This document shows positions 9,334 through 18,106 of a stretch of 64,000 bases of DNA, piece by piece. The stretch comes from WTKD01 sp965243525 (GTDB lineage: Bacteria; Spirochaetota; Spirochaetia; WTKD01): positions 868,001 to 932,000 of the forward strand of contig OZ251568.1 in the NCBI GenBank assembly GCA_965243525.1, given 5' to 3'. Positions within the stretch are counted from its first letter, which is position 1, and each line of letters starts with the position of its first letter. The notes beneath the pieces were generated by a model. That model saw only the letters and a program-made list of their open reading frames with translations, made no database searches and was not told where the DNA came from. A program made the translations under genes and the position numbers.

Positions 9334-9407
9334 GGGGGTGTAGCGAAGTTGGTTATCGCGCCGGCCTGTCAAGCCGGAGATCGCGGGTTCAAACCCCGTC
9401 ACTCCCG
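9334..9407 (+). tRNA. tRNA-Asp (GTC)
   Basis: A 74-nt cloverleaf. The acceptor stem GGGGGTG (9334-9340) pairs with CACTCCC (9400-9406), with one G-T pair and discriminator G at 9407. The anticodon stem CCGGC/GCCGG encloses loop CTGTCAA, with anticodon GTC at 9368-9370. The T-stem GCGGG pairs with CCCGT around TTCAAAC. No CCA is encoded, so it must be added after transcription. Confidence 0.96.
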
Positions 9408-9410
9408 AAA

Positions 9411-10580
9411 TCACTCTTTATTTTTCAGCAACGATTTATATAGTTCCTCGGTTTGGTCTGCAATACGATTGCCATCGTATTGATCTCTTATAGCATTACA
9501 GGCTTGTTTACACTTGGCGTATAAAGATTCATTTTCTAGCATAGATACCATCGCCTCAGCAAACTGTGCAGCATCATTCGGCTGAACATATACTGCGGCC
9601 TCTCCAAGACCCTCTCGTAACACCGGTGTGTCAGCAACAATAACTGGAGTGCCACTACATAAAGATTCAATACAGGTAAGTCCTTGTGTCTCTGTTGTTG
9701 ATGCACTGATAAACGCCCTTGCTTGTGCATACAACCCAGAGCGGACCAATGCATCATTATCAACCCTTCCTAAAAGTGTTATCTGATCTTGTATATGCAG
9801 GATATGTATTTGTTTTTCAATCTTTTTGTATGACGGTCCATCCCCAACAACAATTAGTTCTTGTTCTGGATAGCGCTCAAGTAATTGGGCAAACGCCTCG
9901 ATCAACACTTCAATGGATTTCTCAGAACTTACCCTCCCCACATACAAGAAATAATCAGTGTCCGGAATAGTATAGTCGATGCTATCAATTCGCTTTGTTG
10001 GAGTAGATAAAAATTTTTCCACCGCAAGACCATTTGAAACTACTGTTGGGGAGAGCTCTTTGTATTCGTTCTCAAGAAATTGTTTTATTGCCTTGGTGGG
10101 AGTTGTTATCCTGTCGGCGTTTTTTAAAAAATACCAAAAAAGTCGCCGTGCAACTACTGCAGCTATAGGCATTAAGAAGCGCATTTTTGTAAGATGTTCG
10201 ATATACTGTGGATCCTGTAACATCGTGTGCCATGTGTGCACAACTTGAATGCGTAGCTTCTGAGTTGCTCGCATGCTTGCAAATGCAACAGTCGATGGAC
10301 CGGTAATGTGTATAATATCAATTTGTCTTTGTTTAAACACCACTTCAGGAATCTTGCTCCAGGGAAAGATAAATCGAAGCCCTGGATACACCGCCAATTC
10401 AATGCTTGGCACTGTGATAACATCAATTCCTTCTATTTCGAGTGGGGTATCATCTGAACCGGGAACAATAAATATAACGTTATGTCCGCGGTGCTTCATA
10501 CGCCGTGCCGTATCTATTGTAGATATTGTAACGCCATTGATAACCGGAAGAAAAATTTCAAAGATGTATGCAATATTCAT
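9411..10580 (-). CDS. GT4 family glycosyltransferase (glycolipid-synthase-like)
   Basis: A retaining GT-B glycosyltransferase of family GT4, about 389 residues. The N-terminal acceptor domain starts AYIFEIFLPVINGVTIS, the glycine-rich loop typical of diacylglycerol glucosyltransferases and mannosyltransferases (usual form FxPxxNGVxxS). The C-terminal nucleotide-sugar domain has VGRVSSEKSIEVLIEAF and an E-x7-E motif in TETQGLTCIESLCSGTPV. ATG at 10580 is preferred, with AGGA about 10 bases upstream; a GTG three codons earlier (10587-10589) sits too close to it. Donor and acceptor are not identifiable; a membrane glycolipid or envelope glycan is likely. It lies 12 bases downstream of the outer-membrane barrel gene in the valS operon, 4 bases past the tRNA-Asp 3' end on the opposite strand. 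Confidence 0.88.
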   Translation of the reverse strand: MNIAYIFEIFLPVINGVTISTIDTARRMKHRGHNVIFIVPGSDDTPLEIEGIDVITVPSIELAVYPGLRFIFPWSKIPEVVFKQRQIDIIHITGPSTVAFASMRATQKLRIQVVHTWHTMLQDPQYIEHLTKMRFLMPIAAVVARRLFWYFLKNADRITTPTKAIKQFLENEYKELSPTVVSNGLAVEKFLSTPTKRIDSIDYTIPDTDYFLYVGRVSSEKSIEVLIEAFAQLLERYPEQELIVVGDGPSYKKIEKQIHILHIQDQITLLGRVDNDALVRSGLYAQARAFISASTTETQGLTCIESLCSGTPVIVADTPVLREGLGEAAVYVQPNDAAQFAEAMVSMLENESLYAKCKQACNAIRDQYDGNRIADQTEELYKSLLKNKE

Positions 10581-10592
10581 ACTATACACATC

Positions 10593-12392
10593 CTAAGGCA
10601 GAAAACTATACCGAAGCCCAAGATAGAGATAATTTTCAAAGGTATTGTTGTCTTTGACTAAATTCTTATTGAGCGTATATTCGCCAGTATAGCCCAATTC
10701 AGCAAATATATGTGATTTTTTTACTGCATAGGTTGAATAGCGAAGGGTCAGCCCAAACTGAAAGATGCGCTGCAAAATCGACTGAGAAAGAAACCCCACC
10801 CTGTCTTGAAAGGTTGGTTGTGGACCATCCACTGGATTATACTCATCGAACACAAGCGCATTATTATTACCGTCCATTGCAGATGTATAGCCAGAATCCC
10901 AGACTGTTCCGCTGATACCATCCATGTGGGTAATATACCCCGCAGATGCATCTCCATGCTGTGAAAAACGCCCTAATATATCCATCTCAAATCCCTTGCC
11001 AAAGCGCAATTGTATGTTCAAGGTCAATCGATCACTATTTGGATCCAAATTTGCTCCAATAGGATCAAGCCCATTCATATAATTTGCATAATTTGGTTCA
11101 TCAAGATACGTTCCTTTCTCGTTCCAGTGGGTGTACATATACGGAGTAACAAGCAGATAATCAAGTGATATATAAGAAACAACTGATTTTCGCGGTGCCC
11201 ATTTAACCCCTGCCTGAAAAGCCAATTTTGCCTTCATCTTTTCCCAGTTAAACTGAATAAAATCGCTTGCATCAAAATCATCAACGTAGAGCAAGGTCGA
11301 AATCTTCCATTCCTTGCCAACACGAGTGTCCAGATAGAGTCCTATATAGGTATTATGGGGAAACCCTCCGATGTTCTGCAGGTGAATGAGCAATTTAAAC
11401 GGAATAAGATAGCGGAAATCGAAGTTAGGACCAAAAAGCGTTGTTTCAAAGAGAGCAAGCTCCATCCATGGCGTAATATAAAAACTAAGCATCTGCAAAA
11501 ACAGATATTTCCCTGGTGCAGTGCGACGGGTCGGAACAAGGTATTGCTGATAGAATCCTGTTTGTACTCCATTGTATATGGTGTTTCCCCCGAGAGCATT
11601 GGTATTAGCTGGGGCTGCAACGGCAATCTCTTCTAATGTGTATACATCAGTTTGCGCATTCCCTTCTGAGTTCTTAAAAATCTGTGGTGCAGCCATAATG
11701 AACAGACCGCCGGTGTAGGAGGCTATCTTTCCTCGCCAGTGAACGAGCAAGCTGCCTGAATACGTTGAACTCGAACTCATGACAGCAGAATCGTCGTGGA
11801 AGGGGCCAAATGAATGACGCATAACTCCTGTTTGCAGATATGCAGTATCATTCCCAATACTCGCGCTTGATTTTGCCTGCCAGAGGGTGCTGAAATCTAT
11901 CCCTCCTGCAGAAAATCCAAAATTGTCTATCACAACATCGCTGTCAGATCGTTCAAGCAGGGGAGTAAGCAGTGGCGTGTCCTTATCGAGCAACACCAAG
12001 CGGAAATCTGCAGAATAGTAAATGAGTGGGTGGAATCGTCCTTCAGCACTCGCTCCACCTCCAAGTGTCCACCCATACGTGTCATTTACTCGGTATGCGC
12101 TCGTGTGTTCACCGGTAACCTTCCAATTCATAATTTTTCCACTGTCATAGGGCCGTAAGAAACGCCCTGCCATTTCTTGCGCATGTGCATCACCGTTTTT
12201 GACAACTTGTCGAAGCAATGATTCTACTACTTGCCCAGGAAAGGGACGAATTGGAGGGACTTGGCTCACATATCCCTTTGTCTCCCATTCTTCAAAATAG
12301 TGGTATACCTCATGATTTGGATCAGAGGACATCTGTGCTATCACTGTTCCTCCCACCATAAGAAAAAATACTAGTTGTATCGCGCTTTTCAT
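10593..12392 (-). CDS. Predicted outer-membrane beta-barrel protein (possibly Wzi-like)
   Basis: A 599-residue exported protein. The N-terminus is a signal peptide (MKSAIQLVFFLMVGGTVIAQ, probable cut after AQ). Residues ~25-70 are helical, and the rest alternates polar and aromatic or hydrophobic residues as in transmembrane beta-strands, ending LYLGLRYSFLP with an aromatic near the C-terminus as expected for outer-membrane insertion. The block FGPFHDDSAVMSSS and the short helical lead-in resemble capsule-assembly (Wzi-type) proteins, but I cannot confirm that family. Its ATG overlaps the valS stop by 4 bases and a glycosyltransferase follows, so a surface-glycan role is plausible but inferred. 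Confidence 0.72.
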   Translation of the reverse strand: MKSAIQLVFFLMVGGTVIAQMSSDPNHEVYHYFEEWETKGYVSQVPPIRPFPGQVVESLLRQVVKNGDAHAQEMAGRFLRPYDSGKIMNWKVTGEHTSAYRVNDTYGWTLGGGASAEGRFHPLIYYSADFRLVLLDKDTPLLTPLLERSDSDVVIDNFGFSAGGIDFSTLWQAKSSASIGNDTAYLQTGVMRHSFGPFHDDSAVMSSSSTYSGSLLVHWRGKIASYTGGLFIMAAPQIFKNSEGNAQTDVYTLEEIAVAAPANTNALGGNTIYNGVQTGFYQQYLVPTRRTAPGKYLFLQMLSFYITPWMELALFETTLFGPNFDFRYLIPFKLLIHLQNIGGFPHNTYIGLYLDTRVGKEWKISTLLYVDDFDASDFIQFNWEKMKAKLAFQAGVKWAPRKSVVSYISLDYLLVTPYMYTHWNEKGTYLDEPNYANYMNGLDPIGANLDPNSDRLTLNIQLRFGKGFEMDILGRFSQHGDASAGYITHMDGISGTVWDSGYTSAMDGNNNALVFDEYNPVDGPQPTFQDRVGFLSQSILQRIFQFGLTLRYSTYAVKKSHIFAELGYTGEYTLNKNLVKDNNTFENYLYLGLRYSFLP

Positions 12393-15103
12393 GGCAGCTC
12401 CTTTATCATCGAAATAATTGTCTGGGTATGTTGCAATTGTGTCTGCAAGGATCCTTGTAGATCACGTTGTTTTGCCACAACTGCTGCATCTGCCTTTTCA
12501 AGAAAAGCCTTATTTTGTAATTTCTTTTCGCATTGCTGCAAATGTTTTTCCAACGTATTTTTTTGTTTTTCTAAACGTTGTAATTCCTTCTCTGGATCAA
12601 TCATCGAGCGAATATCCAAATGAATCCGAGCGTCGTCAACCACCACCGTCATTGGTGAAAATTTCTTGTCAAATGTTGTCTCTGTTACCAAATTAGATAG
12701 TTTACACAGATAGGCAATCTCCTCAGAAAATGCGGTGATTGCAGTATATATCTTAGATTGCACTGGCACTTCTATAACTGCATGAATCTCTTTGCTAGGA
12801 GCGATGGTGAACTCACTTCGCACACTACGTATCGCACTTACAACTGCTTGCATCGTCGCAAAACGACCTGCCTGCTCGGCATAGGGCAGTGTTTTTGATT
12901 CCTCTGGATATGGAGCAAGAATAAGCAAGGAATCATGTCGAACTGCCTCAGGTAAGAGTGCGTGGAGTTCTTCACTGACGAAGGGCAAGAATGGATGGAG
13001 CATTGTCAACAATGTTTTGTGAATATGGAGCAACATACTCAGCATCGCATTACGCTCATCTTCCTTGTCGCCATAGATCCGCGGTTTTGCAAGTTCTACA
13101 TACCAATCACAAAAATCGCCCCACACGCAATCGTATAACATGTGCGCTGCGGCATTAAACTGATACCCATTCATGGCTTGATGTACTGTTGCAACTGTTT
13201 GTGCAATTCTGTGGAGCATCCATGCATCTGTATCTGTTAGGGTAATCTCATCGAGTTCAAGAAAACTCGCCCCTTCAAGAGCAGCGAAAATAAAACGACT
13301 GGCATTCCACAACTTCGTGACAAATTTAGATCCAAATGAAAAAGTTTCAGGGCTGAGAAATATATCATTGCCCTGCGAGCAAAGATAGGCAAGGGTAAAC
13401 CGCAATCCATCACTTCCATATGAGGTGATGATATCAAGCGGATCGACTCCGTTCCCAAGGCTTTTCGACATCTTTCTTCCCTTGATATCTCGAACCAATG
13501 GGGTGATATACACATCTCGAAAGGGAGTCTCGTCAGTGAAATTAAGTCCCGCCATCACCATTCGAGCTACCCAGAAAAAGATAATATCATACCCAGTAAC
13601 CAAGGTGGTTGTTGGATAAAATCTAGCAAAATCTTCTGTCTTCTCTGGCCATCCAAGAACTGAAAAGGGCCAAAGCCAAGATGAAAACCATGTATCAAGC
13701 ACATCTTCATCTTGATGAAGAATTCGCCCCTTGTTCTGTGGGTCCTTGCTTGGATCTGTGCGAGATACGATCATCTCACCTGTTTTCTGATCATACCATA
13801 CCGGAATACGATGCCCCCACCATAGCTGTCGGGAAATACACCAATCCCGAATGGTGTTCATCCAATGGAGATAGGTGTTCTTCCACCGATCAGGATAGAA
13901 CTGTAAATGCCCAGATTCCCATGCCTGCAATGCCTTTTCTGCCAGGGGTTTCATCTTCACAAACCACTGTTCAGAAAGATAAGGCTCTATCGGGATTCCG
14001 GTGCGATAACAATGCCCCACTTGATGCGTGTACACTTCTTTTTTTTCTAGATAGTGTTGCGCTTCGAGCGCCAAGGCGACCTGCTTGCGGGCCTCACTGA
14101 CACTCAGTCCACGAAATGCCTCTGGCACCGCATCGTTCAACGTTCCATCCGGATGCAGAATGTTGACAACTGGAAGGTTGTGTCGCTCACCAATGGCATA
14201 ATCATGCGCAGCGTGTGCGGGGGTAATTTTCAAGACACCAGTTCCAAATGTTTTATCAACATGGGTATCTGCTATAACAGGGATCTTTCTATCAGTGAGC
14301 GGCAGGTGCACCATGTTCCCTATGATGTCCCTGTATCGATCATCATCCGGATGCACAGCCACTGCAGTGTCACCAAACATGGTCTCTGGACGAGTGGTAG
14401 CAACACACAAAGCTCCCTTGCCAGATTCCAGGGAATAATTGATGTGATACAGCATTCCCTTCACCGTTTTGTATTCAACCTCATCGTCGCTCAACGCTGT
14501 CTGATTTGCTGTCGACCAATTCACCAGATAATGTCCCTTGTAGATGAGCTCTGCTTCCCACAGAGAAACAAAAACATCACGAACTACCTTGGACAAACGC
14601 TCACTAAACGTAAAATTCTCACGCGTCCAATCACAAGATGCACCAAGTTTTGCAAGCTGATGCTGAATGATTTCTTTATGTTTTTCAGAATGTTCACTTA
14701 CTCGCGTGACAAATGCATCCCTTCCAAGATGCTCTCGCGAGCTCCCCTCTGTTGCAAGTATCTTTTCTACAACATTTTGTGTTGCTATTCCAGCGTGGTC
14801 AGTTCCCGGAACCCAAACAACATTTTTCCCACACATGCGATGATAGCGCACCAATATATCCTGCAATATCGTGTTTAATCCATGACCAATATGCAGTTTT
14901 CCGGTTACATTTGGCGGAGGAATAACGATACTAAACATATCTTGCTCAGCAGCTGTTGCTTCCTCAGATTTTCCTGCTTTGGCAAGTCGTTCATGCGATG
15001 GTAAGAAACACCCTTGTGTTTTCCATTGTGTATACCAATGAGTCTCAAAATCCTTGAAATTCGCCCGTTGCTGTAATGTTTTTGAAGAGAGAATCGGTGC
15101 CAT
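12389..15103 (-). CDS. valS: Valyl-tRNA synthetase
   Basis: A class I synthetase charging tRNA-Val, 904 residues. The first signature NVTGKLHIGHGLN (HIGH) lies near residue 70, the CP1 editing domain is inserted after it (GTGVLKITPAHAAHD), and the second signature is GRKMSKSLGNGVDPLDII. After the anticodon-binding helices the protein ends in the coiled-coil arm expected of ValRS (PEKELQRLEKQKNTLEKHL). No Shine-Dalgarno precedes the ATG at 15103. A promoter ends 6 bases upstream, and the TGA overlaps the next gene's ATG. Confidence 0.97.
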   Translation of the reverse strand: MAPILSSKTLQQRANFKDFETHWYTQWKTQGCFLPSHERLAKAGKSEEATAAEQDMFSIVIPPPNVTGKLHIGHGLNTILQDILVRYHRMCGKNVVWVPGTDHAGIATQNVVEKILATEGSSREHLGRDAFVTRVSEHSEKHKEIIQHQLAKLGASCDWTRENFTFSERLSKVVRDVFVSLWEAELIYKGHYLVNWSTANQTALSDDEVEYKTVKGMLYHINYSLESGKGALCVATTRPETMFGDTAVAVHPDDDRYRDIIGNMVHLPLTDRKIPVIADTHVDKTFGTGVLKITPAHAAHDYAIGERHNLPVVNILHPDGTLNDAVPEAFRGLSVSEARKQVALALEAQHYLEKKEVYTHQVGHCYRTGIPIEPYLSEQWFVKMKPLAEKALQAWESGHLQFYPDRWKNTYLHWMNTIRDWCISRQLWWGHRIPVWYDQKTGEMIVSRTDPSKDPQNKGRILHQDEDVLDTWFSSWLWPFSVLGWPEKTEDFARFYPTTTLVTGYDIIFFWVARMVMAGLNFTDETPFRDVYITPLVRDIKGRKMSKSLGNGVDPLDIITSYGSDGLRFTLAYLCSQGNDIFLSPETFSFGSKFVTKLWNASRFIFAALEGASFLELDEITLTDTDAWMLHRIAQTVATVHQAMNGYQFNAAAHMLYDCVWGDFCDWYVELAKPRIYGDKEDERNAMLSMLLHIHKTLLTMLHPFLPFVSEELHALLPEAVRHDSLLILAPYPEESKTLPYAEQAGRFATMQAVVSAIRSVRSEFTIAPSKEIHAVIEVPVQSKIYTAITAFSEEIAYLCKLSNLVTETTFDKKFSPMTVVVDDARIHLDIRSMIDPEKELQRLEKQKNTLEKHLQQCEKKLQNKAFLEKADAAVVAKQRDLQGSLQTQLQHTQTIISMIKELP

Positions 15104-15109
15104 TTTGCT

Positions 15110-15138
15110 ATAGTAGCACTAGGACATAAATTTTCCAA
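15110..15138 (-). promoter_or_regulatory. Candidate leaderless promoter of valS
   Basis: On the minus strand: TTGGAA (15133-15138), 17 bases, TACTAT (15110-15115), then agcaaa and the ATG. The -10 ends 6 bases before the start codon and no ribosome binding site is visible. Confidence 0.5.
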
Positions 15139-15254
15139 TATTTTACGTCGAAGCACTACCTTCTCAAGTGGTAAAAGTTTTGTTTCTTTATTACCATAGT
15201 GATAACCGATGCTTAAACAAGCAGAGCAATTTTAAACATACACACGAGGCATTT

Positions 15255-17993
15255 GTGATACTTACGCATGTAGAAAAGAGAAATGGAACAACAGTACCTT
15301 ATGACAGAGATCGCATTCTACGTGCAATCCAACAGGCCTTTCAAGCAGATAACAACGACGTGCAATTAGCTGAGGTGATGACTTCCATCGTCGAGGAACG
15401 ACTTTCAGAAGCACACAACACGACATTACACGTTGAATTCATCCAAGATACTGTTGAAACAATTCTCATGCAGCAGCATCCACCGGTTGCAAAACTCTTT
15501 ATCTTGTACCGGAATGAACGTAAGAGATTGCGAGAGCAACAGCAAGAGACTGCTCAAAGGTCTCAAAAGATAACCGTTATTGAGAGTGATACCGAGAAAA
15601 GCACCTATTCTCAATCTCGCCTTCGTTCATCTTTGCAGCGCATTTCAGAAGATTTAAAGAATATTTCACTAGATCCCATCGTCCAGGATTTAGAACGAAG
15701 CCTTTTCAACAATATCCGTACAAAAGATATCCTTAAGACACTCATTCTTTCTGCTGCTTCCTACATTGAGCGTGATCCCGCGTACAACATGTTGGCATCA
15801 CGCATGTTTTGCAAGAAGATTGTCCAAGAGGTGCTTAATCCAAAGGAAACCCAGCTCTCTTTTGCATCGCAGTATAAGGAAGCATTTATCAAAGGTATAC
15901 AATTAGGACTCGACCAAGGGATTTTTGACAAGAATCTTGATGATTACGATCTTTCTGCCCTTGGCGAATATCTGCAGCCTGATCGAGATGATCTGTTGAG
16001 GTATACGGGAATTTCAACACTCTACGACCGCTACTTGATACGACATGCAGGGCAATGTATTGAAATGCCTCAATCATTTTGGATGCGCGTTGCAATGGGT
16101 ATTGCTCTTAACGAGAAGCCAGAAGATCGACATTCGTGGACATTGGCATTTTATGACACAATTTCCACTCTCCACTTCATTCCTTCAACGCCAACCTTGT
16201 TTCACTCAGGGCTATCTTGTCCTCAACTGAGTTCTTGTTATCTGACCACAATCAACGATGATTTGCGACATATTTTCAAATGTATCGGCGACAATGCACA
16301 GATGTCAAAATGGTCTGGCGGTATTGGAAACGATTGGACACCTGTGCGCGCAACAGGAGCCTTTATCAAAAGCACGCGTGTAGCGAGTCAGGGAGTTGTT
16401 CCCTTTTTGAAGATTGCAAATGACACCACGGTCGCCATCAATCGCAGCGGAAAGCGCCGGGGAGCAACCTGTGCCTATCTTGAAACCTGGCATTTAGATA
16501 TTGAAGATTTTCTTGATTTGAAACGCAACACCGGTGATGAACGTCGCAGAACACATGACATGAACACCGCGAATTGGATTCCTGATCTGTTTGTAAAACG
16601 TGTCATCAACCAAGAATCATGGACACTATTCAGCCCCAATGAGGTTCCTGATCTCCACGATCTGTATGGACATGCTTTTGAAGAACGTTATTGTGCATAC
16701 GAGGCTATGGCAGAGCGCGGCGAGATCACTCAATTTCGAAAAATTGATGCTATCAAACTGTGGCGAAAAATGATCACCCGCTTGTTTGAAACCGGACATC
16801 CATGGTTTACCTTTAAAGACCCCTGCAATATTCGTTCTCCGCAAGATCATGTTGGAGTCATTCATTCCAGTAATTTGTGCACCGAGATCACCCTCAACAC
16901 CTCAGCTGATGAAACTGCTGTGTGTAATCTCGGATCGATTAACTTGGCACGCCATTGCAGCAAGGATGGGATTAACCAATACAGCCTGAGTCAGACCATC
17001 GAAGTTGCAGTACGTATGCTCGACAATGTCATCAATATTAATTTTTATCCGACGATCGAAGCAAAAAACAGCAATATGCGCCACCGCCCAATTGGCCTTG
17101 GACTTATGGGATTGCAGGATTTCTTTTTTATGACCAAGCTGCCTATGGGGAGTGAACAAGCCCTCCAGGTAAACGATTCTCTGATGGAATTTATCTCCTA
17201 TCATGCAATTCTTGCGTCTTCACGTCTTGCAGAAGAACGAGGAAGGTATGAAAGTTTTGCTGGTTCAAAATGGGATCGTGGCATTCTCCCCATCGATACG
17301 CTAGCATTACTTGAAAAAGAACGCAGGGAACCCATTGAAATTGACATGAGCAGCAATCTTGACTGGGATTATGTTCGGCAATGCGTACAAAAAAAGGGTA
17401 TGCGCAACAGCAATGTCATGGCAATCGCCCCGACGGCCACTATTTCAAACATCGCCGGATGCTTTCCTTGCATAGAACCGATTTATAAAAACATCTATGT
17501 AAAATCAAATATGAGTGGTGAATTCGTTGTTATTAACGCATTCTTGGTGGAAGATTTAAAAGAGCGCGGGTTGTGGAACAATGAAATGCTCGATCAGCTG
17601 AAATACTATGATGGCAAGATATCCCAAATTCCCAACATTCCGCAGGAATTGCGAGAGCTCTATGCCGATGTTTTTGACACCGATCCTGTCCATCTGATCA
17701 AAATGACCGCATTACGCGCAAAGTGGATTGATCAGAGCCAATCGCATAATCTCTTTGTAAATTCAGTTTCTGGAGCTCTACTCGACAAAATATACAAGGC
17801 CGCTTGGCGCTGCGGGTTAAAAACAACATATTATCTTCGCACCCTTGGAGCAAGCCAAATTGAAAAATCGACCCTGAATGCAAAAAAATATGGGTATACC
17901 CAAAAGCGTGTCTATCAGGACCAACCTCTATCACCTTCTACACCTCCATCATCTCATTCACCTCTATCACCTTCTCCATCTGACAAAAGATAA
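15255..17993 (+). CDS. nrdA: Class I ribonucleotide reductase, alpha chain
   Basis: The catalytic (R1) subunit, about 912 residues, reducing ribonucleoside diphosphates to deoxy forms. The start is set at GTG 15255 because GAGG lies 5 bases upstream; the frame stays open to 15168 without family sequence. The N-terminal ATP-cone begins VEKRNGTTVPYDRDRI. Active-site residues, numbered from this start: redox pair Cys328 (SSCYL) and Cys557 (VCNLGSINL), thiyl-radical Cys542 in NLCTEI with Glu544, and the radical-transfer Tyr pair in KTTYYLRTL. The C-terminus is unusual: after KRVYQDQ comes a Ser/Pro tail with no cysteine, so the usual C-terminal Cys pair that re-reduces the active site is missing. 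nrdB follows. Confidence 0.95.
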   Translation: MILTHVEKRNGTTVPYDRDRILRAIQQAFQADNNDVQLAEVMTSIVEERLSEAHNTTLHVEFIQDTVETILMQQHPPVAKLFILYRNERKRLREQQQETAQRSQKITVIESDTEKSTYSQSRLRSSLQRISEDLKNISLDPIVQDLERSLFNNIRTKDILKTLILSAASYIERDPAYNMLASRMFCKKIVQEVLNPKETQLSFASQYKEAFIKGIQLGLDQGIFDKNLDDYDLSALGEYLQPDRDDLLRYTGISTLYDRYLIRHAGQCIEMPQSFWMRVAMGIALNEKPEDRHSWTLAFYDTISTLHFIPSTPTLFHSGLSCPQLSSCYLTTINDDLRHIFKCIGDNAQMSKWSGGIGNDWTPVRATGAFIKSTRVASQGVVPFLKIANDTTVAINRSGKRRGATCAYLETWHLDIEDFLDLKRNTGDERRRTHDMNTANWIPDLFVKRVINQESWTLFSPNEVPDLHDLYGHAFEERYCAYEAMAERGEITQFRKIDAIKLWRKMITRLFETGHPWFTFKDPCNIRSPQDHVGVIHSSNLCTEITLNTSADETAVCNLGSINLARHCSKDGINQYSLSQTIEVAVRMLDNVININFYPTIEAKNSNMRHRPIGLGLMGLQDFFFMTKLPMGSEQALQVNDSLMEFISYHAILASSRLAEERGRYESFAGSKWDRGILPIDTLALLEKERREPIEIDMSSNLDWDYVRQCVQKKGMRNSNVMAIAPTATISNIAGCFPCIEPIYKNIYVKSNMSGEFVVINAFLVEDLKERGLWNNEMLDQLKYYDGKISQIPNIPQELRELYADVFDTDPVHLIKMTALRAKWIDQSQSHNLFVNSVSGALLDKIYKAAWRCGLKTTYYLRTLGASQIEKSTLNAKKYGYTQKRVYQDQPLSPSTPPSSHSPLSPSPSDKR
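17925..17975 (+). repeat. Direct repeat in the nrdA C-terminal tail
   Basis: The 15-mer cctctatcaccttct occurs exactly at 17925-17939 and 17961-17975, a 36-base (12-codon) period, within a pyrimidine-rich stretch. It encodes the Ser/Pro tail, with PLSPS at each copy. Replication slippage is a plausible origin. Confidence 0.85.
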
Positions 17994-18106
17994 CCAGAAC
18001 TATATCTATTCTTTGTGAAAAGACAGAAAATATCGATCTACAATATTGTTTCCACCGTGCTTCCTTAGTACACTTATAGTGATAGTATATCTATCCGGAG
18101 GTGTTG

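Noticed and set aside
14054..14878. A 274-codon open frame on the + strand opposite valS
   Set aside because: It is antisense to strongly conserved ValRS sequence and shows no family motif; its length follows from valS codon bias. The same holds for frames at 20956-21540 (opposite murC), 33954-34649 (opposite the M28-like gene) and 38041-38688 (opposite murE).
15209..15235. An 8-codon leader ORF upstream of nrdA
   Set aside because: It has no ribosome binding site and no codon pattern suggesting attenuation; it is within what chance predicts.
17993..18106. A frameshift hiding the normal nrdA C-terminus
   Set aside because: Other frames over the tail and downstream contain no Cys pair, and the gene ends in a normal stop before a clean Shine-Dalgarno for nrdB.
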